64,000 bases of DNA from Streptomyces sp. MP131-18 (lineage in GTDB: Bacteria; Actinomycetota; Actinomycetes; Streptomycetales; Streptomycetaceae), in contig NZ_LZNS01000001.1 in NCBI RefSeq assembly GCF_001984575.1, positions 1,768,337 through 1,832,336 of the forward strand, written 5' to 3'. Made by a program: the position numbers and the translations under genes. Below are positions 55,203-63,990 of the stretch, piece after piece. The notes below the pieces were generated by a model, which saw nothing but the letters and a program-made list of their open reading frames with translations, ran no database searches and was not told the DNA's origin. The number at the start of each line of letters is the position of its first letter. The stretch's first letter is position 1.

Positions 55203-55490
55203 GGGCGTCTCCTCGCTGTGCCCGGAAGTCCAGCTGATCATCGATGATCAGCCGGAGCGTGGCAGCGCGCCCTGGAAGATGCCTGGAGGCCCGGTCGTTC
55301 CGGGGCGTTCAGCCGTACCGCGACCGTCACTCAAGTTCCCTTCAGCAGGCTGTCGTCCATCATCGGGTTCCCCGGAAGAAGCGGCTCTGCCGCCGCTCGC
55401 TCTCACCATCGGGCCGGGAGTTCGGCCCCCGGCGCCACTCCCCGGTACCTCCGACATCGAGCGGGAACTCATCGCGAGGGAGCTTGGACT
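55203..55490. promoter_or_regulatory. Divergent promoter region of the biosynthetic cluster
   Basis: 288 bp between the halogenase-like gene (minus) and the adenylation gene (plus). It contains the 20-bp palindrome listed next and no credible gene. Confidence 0.55.
55233..55252. promoter_or_regulatory. Perfect 20-bp palindrome in the divergent promoter
   Basis: GCTGATCATCGATGATCAGC is a perfect palindrome located 31 bp upstream of the halogenase-like start and about 240 bp upstream of the adenylation gene start. A cluster regulator (for example TetR, MarR or GntR type) is likely to bind it; no such gene of the cluster is identified within the window, though a TetR gene lies 2.7 kb away. Confidence 0.65.
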
Positions 55491-56966
55491 GTGAGACTTC
55501 ACGACCTGCTCATCAACTCGGCACGGCGGTCGCCATCGGCGCTCGCGGTCCATGGACCCGACCGGTCCGCCACCTACGACGAACTCGACCGGCTGGCCGA
55601 CCGCTACGCCGCCGCGCTGGCCCACGAGGGGGTGCGGCCCGGCGACCGGGTGGTGATATGGAGCCACAAAGGACTCGACGCCATCGCGCTGATGCAGGCG
55701 TCGCTGCGAGTGGGGGCCGTCTACGTGCCGGTCACCGGGTCCAACCCGCCGGCCCGGCTGCGGCTGATCGTCGCCAGCGCCACCCCGGCCCTGGTGGTGG
55801 GCGAGGAGAATACGCTGCGCCGCGGCGCCGAGGCGGGCGCCGAGGACTGGCCGACGCCGCTGCTCGGCTTCGGCGACCTGCGCGCGCGGGCGCCGGAGGG
55901 CGCACGGCCGGCGCCGTACCGGAACGCGCCGGACGATCCGGCTTACATTCTGTACACCTCGGGCTCCACCGGCACCCCCAAAGGTGTCTGCATCAGCCAC
56001 CGCAACGCCCTGGCCTTCGTCGAGTGGGCGTCGGGCGAGCTCGCCATCGGCCCGGGCGATCGGCTGTCCAACCACGCCCCCTTCAACTTCGACCTCTCCG
56101 TCTTCGACCTCTACGCCGCCTTCCTGGCCGGTGCGTCGGTGCACCTGGTCCCCCACGAACTGGCCTACGCGCCGACGCAGCTGGTGGACTTCCTCACCGC
56201 CCGGAAGATCAGCGTCTGGTACTCGGTGCCCTCCGCGCTGAGTCTCATGATCCGCGAGGGCGGGCTGCTCGACGGCCCGCCGCCCGAGGCTCTGCGAGCC
56301 TGCCTCTTCGCCGGCGAGCCTTTCGCGCCGCACCACGTGCGGGCGCTGCGCCGCGAGTGGCCCTCGGTGCGGCTGATGAACTGGTACGGCCCCACCGAGA
56401 CGAACGTCTGCACCTCCTACGAGGTCACCGACGACGTACTCAAGGAGGAGGGGCCGCTGCCCATCGGGCGGGCCTGCTCCGGCGACACGGTGCGGCTGGA
56501 CCCCGACGCCGGGGACGAGGGCGAGATCGTGGTGGAGGGGCCGACGGTGATGCTCGGCTACTGGGGCCGTGAGCCGCAGCGCGGGCCGTACCGGACCGGG
56601 GACCTCGCCCGCCGCGACGCGTCGGGGAACCTGCACTACATCGGCCGCCGCGACCACATGGTGAAGGTCCGCGGGCACCGCATCGAGCTGGGTGAGATCG
56701 AGGCGGCCATCGCCTCGCTCGACTCGGTCGCCGAGGTGGCCGTCGTGGTGGTGGGCTCGGGTCTGTCGGCGTACCTGCACGCCGTGGTGATGCCCGCCGA
56801 GGGGCGGTCGGTGTCTCTGCTCGGCGTCAAGCGGCACTGCGCGGAGCGGCTGCCGACCTACATGATCGTCGATCGGCTCTCGGTGAGGACCGTGCTGCCC
56901 AGAACGGACAACGGAAAGCTGGATCGGCGGCTGCTGGCCGCCCACGCAGAAGCGGGTGAACTGTGA
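55491..56966 (+). CDS. Stand-alone amino acid adenylation enzyme (AMP-dependent ligase)
   Basis: 491 aa. Activates a carboxylic acid, probably an amino acid, as acyl-AMP and transfers it to a carrier protein. A3 motif AYILYTSGSTGTPKGV; A4 region NHAPFNFDLSVFDLYAAFLAGASV with the Asp that contacts the alpha-amino group in amino acid-activating members; A5 NWYGPTETNVCTSYEV; A7 YRTGDLARRD; A8 GRRDHMVKVRGHRIELGEIE; A10 lysine in LPRTDNGKLDRR. The FDLSVFD and GPTETNVCT pattern resembles ligases of the PltF/RedM type that load L-proline, but the substrate cannot be assigned from sequence alone. No carrier protein gene follows in the visible cluster. Confidence 0.9.
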   Translation: MRLHDLLINSARRSPSALAVHGPDRSATYDELDRLADRYAAALAHEGVRPGDRVVIWSHKGLDAIALMQASLRVGAVYVPVTGSNPPARLRLIVASATPALVVGEENTLRRGAEAGAEDWPTPLLGFGDLRARAPEGARPAPYRNAPDDPAYILYTSGSTGTPKGVCISHRNALAFVEWASGELAIGPGDRLSNHAPFNFDLSVFDLYAAFLAGASVHLVPHELAYAPTQLVDFLTARKISVWYSVPSALSLMIREGGLLDGPPPEALRACLFAGEPFAPHHVRALRREWPSVRLMNWYGPTETNVCTSYEVTDDVLKEEGPLPIGRACSGDTVRLDPDAGDEGEIVVEGPTVMLGYWGREPQRGPYRTGDLARRDASGNLHYIGRRDHMVKVRGHRIELGEIEAAIASLDSVAEVAVVVVGSGLSAYLHAVVMPAEGRSVSLLGVKRHCAERLPTYMIVDRLSVRTVLPRTDNGKLDRRLLAAHAEAGEL

Positions 56967-57601
56967 TGGCGGTACGCGCCGGCGGTGCGACGAAGTCGAC
57001 CCCCAGGCCCAAGGCGGCCAAGCGGCAGACGGCACCGGGCGAGCAGACGCCGGGCCACCAGCAGAACGAGGAGGCGTTCTCGCCGCAGTCGGTCGACCGC
57101 GACACCTTCCGTGCCCTGATGGGCTCGGTCGCCAGCGGGGTCAGCGTGGTGACCACGCTCGATGGGCAGGGCGAGCCCTGGGGGTTCACCTGTTCCGCGC
57201 TGTGCAGCGTCTCGGCCGACCCCCCGCTGCTGCTGGCGGGGGTGAGCAACCGGAGCGGCACGCTGACGGCCGTACTGGAGGGCGGCAGGTTCGCGGTCAA
57301 CGTCCTCGACTCGCAGAGCCGCGATGTCTCCGACCTGTTCGCCTCGGACACCAGGAAGAAGTTCACCCGGGTGTCCTGGGAGCCCGGGGAGGTCACTGGG
57401 ATGCCGCTGCTGCGTCTGACGGTGGCACACGTCGAATGCGTGCTGGACAAGGTGGTCGACGTCGGAGATCACTCGCTGATGATCGGCCGGATCGTGGGCG
57501 GCGGGCGGGAATCCGGACGCCTGCCGCTGACCTACTGGCGCGGGGCATACGGCCGGCTGCTGCACCCGGCGGCCTGGAAGAACGGGAAGAGCGGCGGCTG
57601 A
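56966..57601 (+). CDS. Flavin reductase (flavin:NAD(P)H oxidoreductase family)
   Basis: 211 aa from ATG 56966, which overlaps the stop of the adenylation gene (TGATG; a GTG one codon earlier is an alternative). Flavin_Reduct fold after a 45-residue disordered N-terminus: FRALMGSVASGVSVVTTLDG, PWGFTCSALCSVSADPPLLLAGVSNRSGTLTAV, RFAVNVLDSQSRDVSDLFAS and HVECVLDKVVDVGDHSLMIGRIV. It would supply FADH2 or FMNH2 to the flavin-dependent halogenase(s), which cannot reduce their own cofactor. Coupling to the adenylation gene supports the pathway role. Confidence 0.9.
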   Translation: MAVRAGGATKSTPRPKAAKRQTAPGEQTPGHQQNEEAFSPQSVDRDTFRALMGSVASGVSVVTTLDGQGEPWGFTCSALCSVSADPPLLLAGVSNRSGTLTAVLEGGRFAVNVLDSQSRDVSDLFASDTRKKFTRVSWEPGEVTGMPLLRLTVAHVECVLDKVVDVGDHSLMIGRIVGGGRESGRLPLTYWRGAYGRLLHPAAWKNGKSGG

Positions 57602-57883
57602 GGACCGCGATTCCCGACGTCCTTATGCTTGCCGCCGATTGTTGACCGCCGCCCATAGCGGTTTGACCGGCGTTCGAGGCCGGCTCCAGAGACCGGGCGG
57701 ATCGTGTAGTCCGCGTCATTCGCACGAATGACCTTCCGTCGATTCCCATCCTCATCCTTGGCCGGTAAGCGGAGGAACAGTGAGTGATCGCGGCGCAGAA
57801 TTCCTTTTCCCCGGCGGACGACGAACTGCTCGCCCTTCTCGATGACGAGGTCAGCGCTGACGCGCTGATCGACAGGAGGCCCG
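57602..57883. other. Intergenic region upstream of the PKS, with a possible small ORF
   Basis: 282 bp. An inverted repeat ACCGC-CGCCCATA-GCGGT and a TTGACC-like hexamer lie near 57645-57668. From GTG 57784 (GGAGG 8 bases upstream) a frame encodes MIAAQNSFSPADDELLALLD then DEVSADALIDRRPDDRPDS and runs on into the PKS gene in a different register. The first 35 residues look like an acidic helix; the rest is a shadow of the PKS frame. It could be a short leader peptide, a small protein or a frameshifted N-terminus. Confidence 0.4.
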
Positions 57884-60800
57884 ATGACCGCCCAGACAGC
57901 TGCGACCAGCGCCCCGGATTATCGGGCCAAGCTGGCGCAGGCCCTGGAGACCATCTCCAGGCTCCGCACCGAACTGGTCGAGCGCGACGGCGCCGCGCAC
58001 CAGCCCATCGCCGTCGTCGGCATCGGCTGCCGCTTCCCCGGTGGCGCAGACACGCCGGAACGGATGTGGCGCATGATGCGCGACGGGGTCGACGCCATCG
58101 GCCCGTTCCCCGCCGACCGGTGGGAGGCGGACCCGTACTACGACCCTGAGCCGGACACCCCCGGCAAGGCGTACGTGCTGCACGGCGGTTACGTGGACGA
58201 CGTCGATTCCTTCGACGCGCAGCTGTTCGGAATCCCGCTCGCCGAGGCGCTGGGCATGGACCCCCAGCAGCGCATCGCCCTGGAGGTGGCCTGGGAGGCG
58301 CTGGAGCGGGCCGGCATCGCGCCGGATTCGCTGGAGAAGAGCCGCACCGGCGTTTACCTGGGCGCCAGCACCAACGACTACGTGCGGCTGCGCCAGCACT
58401 TCGGCGACCCGGCGGCCATCGACGGCTACCAGATCATGGGCGAAACCGCGTTCATCGCCGGGCGGATCGCGCACACCCTGGGGCTGCGCGGGCCGGCGCA
58501 GGTGCTCGACACCGCCTGCTCCTCCTCGCTGGTGGCCGTGCACCAGGCCTGCCGGTCCCTGCGCAGCGGGGAGAACGACCTGGCGCTGGCCGGGGGCGTG
58601 AACGTGATCCTGTCGCCCTACGGGTACGTCCTGGTCAGCAAGGCCACCGCGGTCTCCCCCGACGGGCGCTGCAAGACCTTCGATGCCTCGGCCAACGGCT
58701 ACGCCAGGGGCGAGGGATGCGGGATCGTGGTGCTGAAGCGGCTGTCGGACGCCCTCGCCGACGGCGACCGGGTGATCGGGGTGATCAGCGGCTCGGCCAT
58801 CAACCACGACGGCCGGGCCAGCGGCATCTCGGTACCGAGCGGCCAGGCGCAGCAGGATGTCATCAAGGCCGCACTGCGGGACGCGGGCATGAACTCCTCG
58901 CAGATCGACTACGTGGAGGCGCACGGCACGGGGACCGCCCTCGGCGATCCCATCGAGCTCCGGGCCCTGGACGCCGCGCTCGCCAGGGACCGGCCCGAGG
59001 GGCGACCGGTGTACGTCGGCTCGGTGAAGACCAACATCGGGCACCTGGAGGCGGCAGCCGGCATCGCCGGGCTGATCAAGACGCTGCTCGCACTGGACCA
59101 CGGCGAGATCCCCCCGAGCCTTCACTTCCACGAGCCCAACCCCAACGTCGACTGGCCCCGGCTCGGCCTGCGGGTCGTGACCGAGCCCGTGGCCTGGCCG
59201 GCCGAGGATGGCCCCAGGGCCGCAGGGCTCAGCTCCTTCGGAGCCAGCGGCACCAACGCGCACGTCATCCTCACCCAGGCCCCCGGCCGCGAGGCGCCGT
59301 CGGCGAGCAAGGAGCGGAAGGAGCGGACGCGGCCGGTGGAGCTGCTGACGCTGACGGCCAGGGACGAGCCGGCGCTGCGGGCGCTGGCCGACCGCTGGGC
59401 AGCGCATCTGGCGGCGCATCCGGACCTCGCCCTCGACGCCGTGGCGCGCACGGCGAATACCGGGCGCAGCCGCCAGCCCGCCAGAACCGCGGTGGTGGCG
59501 GGCAGCACGGAGGAGCTGGCCGAGCACCTCGGCGCGATCGCCGAGGGACGGGGCCCCGCGGTGAGCCGGGCGTTGCCCGCGCACCGGGCGAAGGTGGCCT
59601 TCCTCTTCAGCGGGCAGGGCACACAGTTCGCCGGCATGGGCCGGGAGCTGTACGCGGCCGAGCCGGTGTACCGGGGCGCCCTCGACCGGTGCGCCGAGCT
59701 GCTGGGGCCGGAGCTGGACCGACCGTTGCTCGACGTGCTGTTCGCGAACGCCGAGGGACAAGGGCCCTCGCCGCTCGACCAGACCGCGTACACCCAGCCG
59801 TCGCTGTTCGCCGTGGAGTACGCGCTCGCCGAGCTGTGGCGGTCCTGGGGCGTCACGCCGGCCGCGGTGCTCGGCCACAGCGTCGGCGAATACGTGGCCG
59901 CGGTGGTGGCGGGGGTGCTCGAACTGCCCGACGCGCTGCGGCTGGTCGCGCTGCGCGCGCGCCTGATGCAGAGCGTGCCGGACGCGGGCGCGATGGTGGC
60001 CGTGCCGCTGGACGAGGCGGCAGCCGGCAAGGCCATCGGCGACCGGGCCGCGCAGGTGTCGGTCGCCGCCGTCAACGGGCCGCGCGCCACGGTGCTGTCC
60101 GGGGCGGCGGAGGCCGTGGATGCCATCGTGGCCGAGCTGGCCGGCCAGGGGGTGAAAGCCAAGCGGCTGCGGGTCTCGCACGCCTTCCACTCCCCGCTGC
60201 TCGAGCCGGTGCTCGAGGAGTTCGAGCGGGCCGCCGCGCGGGTCGGGACCCGGCCGCCGCGTATCCCGCTGATCTCCAATGTCACCGGCGCCCGGGCGGA
60301 CGCCGGCACGCTGTCCGAGCGCGGCTACTGGTCCCGGCACGCCGGAGGCACGGTCCGCTTCCACGAGGGGCTGCTCGCGCTCGGGGAGCTGGGGGTCGCC
60401 GCCTGTCTCGAGGTGGGTCCCGGCCGGACGCTGCTCGGACTTGGCGCCGAGGCGCTGCCCGACAGCGAGGTGACGTGGCTGGCCTCGCTGCGGCGCGGCG
60501 TTCCGGAGCCGGCGCAGGCGCTGGAGAGCCTCGGCCGGCTCCACGCGGTGGGCAAGCCGGTGGACTGGGCCGCCCTGCACGGGAAGCCGGCCGACCCGCC
60601 GGTGGTGCTGCCGACGTACGCGTTCCAGCGGCGGCGTTTCCTGTTCCCGGTGGCCGACGAGAACACCACCGCGTTCGCGGGCCGCGGAGCGGTCGCGGAG
60701 GGCACCGGTGAGAACGGGCGGGAAGCGGCGGAGCGTTCGGTGCTGGCGGACCTGGCGGCGGCCGGCCAGGGTGAGCGAACCGCCGTCCTGATCGAATATC

Positions 60801-62245
60801 TGCGGGACCTGCTGGCCGCGGCACTCGGCGTTCCCGCGGACGAGATCGCGCCGGATCGAAACCTGATGGACTTCCACGTCGACTCGCTCCTGGTGATGGG
60901 GATCGTCAAGTCCTGCAAGCGGGATCTGGACGTGATGGTCTACGCCAACCAGTTCTTCGACCACGTGACCCTCGCCGAGTGGGCAGCGCTGCTCGACCGG
61001 CTGCTGGCCGGCGAGGAGGCCGGGGCCCCGGCGGGCGCGGAGAGCGGGGCCGCGGACATGTCGCTGCCGTCGGTGATCGACCCGGACGTGGCGCTCGACG
61101 AGTCCATCCGCCCGGCCGGCCCGCACGGCCAGGGCTACCTCAACCCCCGGCACGTGCTCCTCACCGGCGCGACCGGGTTTGTGGGCGCGTACCTCCTCGA
61201 CGACCTGCTGGCCCGCACCGAGGCCACCGTGCACTGCCTGGTGCGCTGCCGCGACGAGGCGGCGGGGCTCGCCCGGCTGCGGGAGAACGTCGAGCAATAC
61301 CTGCCGTGGCGGGACGGGGCCGAGGCGCGGATCCGGGTGGTTCCCGGCGACCTGGCACAGCCCCTTCTCGGCCTGTCCACTGAGCTGTTCGACGAGCTGG
61401 CCCACCTGATGGACGCCATCTACCACAACGGCGCCTGGGTCAACTTCAACCAGCCCTACCACCAGTTGCGCGCGTCCAACGTGGTGGGGACCCAGGAGAT
61501 CCTGCGACTGGCCTGCCAGGGGCCGCTCACCCCGGTCAACCACGTCTCCAGCTACGGCGTGTGGGGAATTCCGCCCGAAGGGCGACTCGTGGTCCGCGAG
61601 GACGACGACCTCTTCGAGGCCGGTGAGCTGCTGAACGGCTACGTGCAGAGCAAGTGGGCCGCGGAGCGGCTCGTGGCGTACGGCAGGGCGAGGGGCATCC
61701 CGATCGACGTCTACCGGCCCGGCAGGGTCCTCGGTGACTCGCGCACCGGCGCCGCCCTGACCACCCACTTCACCATCCGCATCATCAAGGGCTGCATTCA
61801 ACTCGGGAAGGCACCCGATCTGGACATGAAGGTGGAGATGACGCCGGCCGACTACGTGAGCAGCGCCCTGGTGGCCTGCTCATTGCGGCCGCACGAGTTC
61901 GGCGTGAACTACCACCTGGTGAACAGCAACAAGCTGCCCTTCCTCGACCTGTGCGGCGCCATGAAATCCTACGGCTACGACTTCGACGTGGTGCCCATCG
62001 ACGACTGGTGGCAGGCGCTCAAGGACAGCTACGCGGAGGAGGAGAATGTCCTGCACCCCCTGATGGACCTGCTGGACGCGTTCGTGGCCGGTGGCGGGGA
62101 AGAGGCGATCGATTACGACCCGAGCAACACGCACGCTGCCTTGGCGGGCACGGGCATAGCCTGCGATCCGCTCGACGAGCGACTGCTCGGCACCTATTTC
62201 GACTGGCTGGTGGCCGACGGCTACCTGCCGACACCGAGCCGGTGA
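57884..62245 (+). CDS. Single-module type I polyketide synthase with thioester reductase (KS-AT-ACP-TR)
   Basis: 1453 aa. N-terminal coiled-coil docking region (AKLAQALETISRLRTELVER), KS about 38-460 with Cys212 (DTACSSSL), His347 (EAHGTGT) and His387 (NIGHLEA); AT with Ser666 (GHSVGEY) and HAFH 766-769, which indicates malonyl-CoA; ACP with Ser1001 (FHVDSLLVM); thioester reductase from about 1090 (VLLTGATGFVGAYLLDDLL) with Tyr1253/Lys1257 (NGYVQSKWAAERL). No KR, DH or ER, so one beta-keto extension, then NAD(P)H-dependent release as aldehyde (or alcohol). ATG 57884 has AGGAGG upstream. It is 282 bp after the flavin reductase gene. Confidence 0.93.
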   Translation: MTAQTAATSAPDYRAKLAQALETISRLRTELVERDGAAHQPIAVVGIGCRFPGGADTPERMWRMMRDGVDAIGPFPADRWEADPYYDPEPDTPGKAYVLHGGYVDDVDSFDAQLFGIPLAEALGMDPQQRIALEVAWEALERAGIAPDSLEKSRTGVYLGASTNDYVRLRQHFGDPAAIDGYQIMGETAFIAGRIAHTLGLRGPAQVLDTACSSSLVAVHQACRSLRSGENDLALAGGVNVILSPYGYVLVSKATAVSPDGRCKTFDASANGYARGEGCGIVVLKRLSDALADGDRVIGVISGSAINHDGRASGISVPSGQAQQDVIKAALRDAGMNSSQIDYVEAHGTGTALGDPIELRALDAALARDRPEGRPVYVGSVKTNIGHLEAAAGIAGLIKTLLALDHGEIPPSLHFHEPNPNVDWPRLGLRVVTEPVAWPAEDGPRAAGLSSFGASGTNAHVILTQAPGREAPSASKERKERTRPVELLTLTARDEPALRALADRWAAHLAAHPDLALDAVARTANTGRSRQPARTAVVAGSTEELAEHLGAIAEGRGPAVSRALPAHRAKVAFLFSGQGTQFAGMGRELYAAEPVYRGALDRCAELLGPELDRPLLDVLFANAEGQGPSPLDQTAYTQPSLFAVEYALAELWRSWGVTPAAVLGHSVGEYVAAVVAGVLELPDALRLVALRARLMQSVPDAGAMVAVPLDEAAAGKAIGDRAAQVSVAAVNGPRATVLSGAAEAVDAIVAELAGQGVKAKRLRVSHAFHSPLLEPVLEEFERAAARVGTRPPRIPLISNVTGARADAGTLSERGYWSRHAGGTVRFHEGLLALGELGVAACLEVGPGRTLLGLGAEALPDSEVTWLASLRRGVPEPAQALESLGRLHAVGKPVDWAALHGKPADPPVVLPTYAFQRRRFLFPVADENTTAFAGRGAVAEGTGENGREAAERSVLADLAAAGQGERTAVLIEYLRDLLAAALGVPADEIAPDRNLMDFHVDSLLVMGIVKSCKRDLDVMVYANQFFDHVTLAEWAALLDRLLAGEEAGAPAGAESGAADMSLPSVIDPDVALDESIRPAGPHGQGYLNPRHVLLTGATGFVGAYLLDDLLARTEATVHCLVRCRDEAAGLARLRENVEQYLPWRDGAEARIRVVPGDLAQPLLGLSTELFDELAHLMDAIYHNGAWVNFNQPYHQLRASNVVGTQEILRLACQGPLTPVNHVSSYGVWGIPPEGRLVVREDDDLFEAGELLNGYVQSKWAAERLVAYGRARGIPIDVYRPGRVLGDSRTGAALTTHFTIRIIKGCIQLGKAPDLDMKVEMTPADYVSSALVACSLRPHEFGVNYHLVNSNKLPFLDLCGAMKSYGYDFDVVPIDDWWQALKDSYAEEENVLHPLMDLLDAFVAGGGEEAIDYDPSNTHAALAGTGIACDPLDERLLGTYFDWLVADGYLPTPSR

Positions 62246-62265
62246 ATCCCCGTGGAGGGAATCCG

Positions 62266-63990
62266 ATGCACAAGGAACACGCGTATGACGTGGCAATTCT
62301 GGGATCGGGACTGGCCGGCACCATCCTGGGAGCCTGTCTGGCCCGCAACGGCGTCCGGGTGCTGCTTCTGGACGCCGGAAAACACCCCAGGTTCGCGATC
62401 GGCGAGTCCACCATTCCGCACATGTCGATGATGCTGAAGCTGGTCGGCGAACGCTACCAGGTGCCCGAGGTCAAGTACCTGTCCAATTTCGAGCTCGCCC
62501 AGGAGAACGTCACGCGCAGGGGCGGCATCAAGCGGAACTTCGGATATCTCTACCATCGCGAGGGCCTTCGGCAGAATTCCCGAGAGACCCACCAGTTTCC
62601 CATCCCGAAGATACTCGCCGCGGAGAACCACTTCTTCCGGGAGGACACCGACTCCTTCATGCTGTCGGTGGCGAAGAAGTACGGCGTCACGGTCAGGGAG
62701 CAGACGAAGATCGTGGACGTGCACGTGGACGAGCAGGGCGTCGACGTGATCCCGGAGGCGGGTGATCCCTACCGCGCCAGGTATGTGGTGGACGCCAGCG
62801 GGTTCCGCTCGCCGCTGGCGCAGAAGTTCGACCTGCGCCAGCGGCCGACCCGCCTCAGGCACCACTCCCGGTCGCTGTTCACCCACATGGAGGGAGTGCT
62901 GCCGTACGAGGCCACGGTGCCCAAGCGGCGTCACGACACCCCGCCCACGCCCTGGAGCCAGGGCACCCTGCACCACGTCTTCCACGGCGGCTGGCTGTGG
63001 GCGATCCCGTTCGACAACCACCCAGGGGCCGCCAGCACGCTGTGCAGCGTCGGCCTGAACCTCGACCCCCGCCTGTACCCGGTGCCGGACTGCTCACCGG
63101 AGGAGGAGTTCCGGCAGTTCATCGCCAAGTATCCGGACATGGGCAATCAGTTCAGGAATGCCAGGCCGGTGCGCGACTGGGTGCGCACCGGACGGCTGCA
63201 GTACTCCTCGAAGCAGACCGTCGGCTACCGCTGGTGTCTCACCTCGCACGCCGCCGGCTTCGTCGACCCGCTCTACTCCCGCGGCCTGCTCAACAGCCTC
63301 GAGATCATCAACGCCCTCGGCTGGCGACTGCTCGACGCCATCCGCGACGACGACTTCGACGTCGAACGCTTCGCCTACGTGCAGCAGCTGGAGCAGGGCC
63401 TACTCGACTTCAACGACGACCTGGTCGCCAGCTCCTACACCTCGTGGGAGCACTTCGACCTGTGGGACGTCTGCTACCGGATGTGGGGCATCGCCCAGGG
63501 GATGAGCGTGTTCGAGTCCATCCGCTCGTACGCCGAGTACCGCGACACCCACGATCCGGCCGTCCTCACGCGCCTGGAGCGCCAGGCCCCCGAGGGCACC
63601 GTCTCCGAGTACCGGCCCGTCCACGACATGCTGCGCAGGGTGCACGAGTCGATGCGCGAGGTGCGAGCCGGAGGGGCGGACCCGGCCACGACCGCAGCGG
63701 AACTGATGGCCGACCTGCGCGAGGCCGACTTCGTACCGCCGGTCTTCGGCCTGAACGACCCCGAGCTGCGCTGGACCACCACCTCACCGCTGAAAATCAT
63801 GCGCACCCTGTGGTGGGCGAAGCACGAGGCGCCGAAGGAGGTCGGCGACCTGACCTACGAGGGGCTCACCTTTTTCCTGCGGAAACGGCTCTCCCGGCGC
63901 GAGTACGACCTCATGGCCGAGCTGAAGCACACGGCGGCTGGCTGGCCGGTCATCGGCAGACCCCTGCGGTCGCTCCTGGCCAAGGGATGA
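62266..63990 (+). CDS. Flavin-dependent halogenase
   Basis: 574 aa. FADH2-dependent halogenase of the tryptophan halogenase superfamily, closer to pyrrole/phenol halogenases than to free-tryptophan ones. FAD site LGSGLAGTILGACLARNG (GSGLAG 13-18), GES at 46-48, the candidate catalytic Lys89 in GGIKRNFGYLYH, WxWxIP as WLWAIP (243-248), VVDASGFRSPLA and FVDPLYSRGLLNSLEIIN. The C-terminal extension is helical (TTSPLKIMRTLWWAKHEAP). The gene lies 20 bp after the PKS stop with GGAGGG as RBS, so probably one operon. It would install chlorine or bromine on an aromatic ring, possibly carrier-bound. Substrate inferred only. Confidence 0.9.
   Translation: MHKEHAYDVAILGSGLAGTILGACLARNGVRVLLLDAGKHPRFAIGESTIPHMSMMLKLVGERYQVPEVKYLSNFELAQENVTRRGGIKRNFGYLYHREGLRQNSRETHQFPIPKILAAENHFFREDTDSFMLSVAKKYGVTVREQTKIVDVHVDEQGVDVIPEAGDPYRARYVVDASGFRSPLAQKFDLRQRPTRLRHHSRSLFTHMEGVLPYEATVPKRRHDTPPTPWSQGTLHHVFHGGWLWAIPFDNHPGAASTLCSVGLNLDPRLYPVPDCSPEEEFRQFIAKYPDMGNQFRNARPVRDWVRTGRLQYSSKQTVGYRWCLTSHAAGFVDPLYSRGLLNSLEIINALGWRLLDAIRDDDFDVERFAYVQQLEQGLLDFNDDLVASSYTSWEHFDLWDVCYRMWGIAQGMSVFESIRSYAEYRDTHDPAVLTRLERQAPEGTVSEYRPVHDMLRRVHESMREVRAGGADPATTAAELMADLREADFVPPVFGLNDPELRWTTTSPLKIMRTLWWAKHEAPKEVGDLTYEGLTFFLRKRLSRREYDLMAELKHTAAGWPVIGRPLRSLLAKG

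Noticed and set aside
55491..56966. Assigning L-proline as the substrate of the adenylation enzyme
   Set aside because: The GPTETNVCT and FDLSVFD patterns resemble prolyl-carrier ligases, but specificity residues cannot be read reliably by eye and the expected prolyl-carrier dehydrogenase and carrier protein are not in the window.
57851..61801. 1316-codon open frame on the minus strand
   Set aside because: Antisense shadow of the PKS gene, whose KS, AT, ACP and TR motifs are intact on the plus strand.
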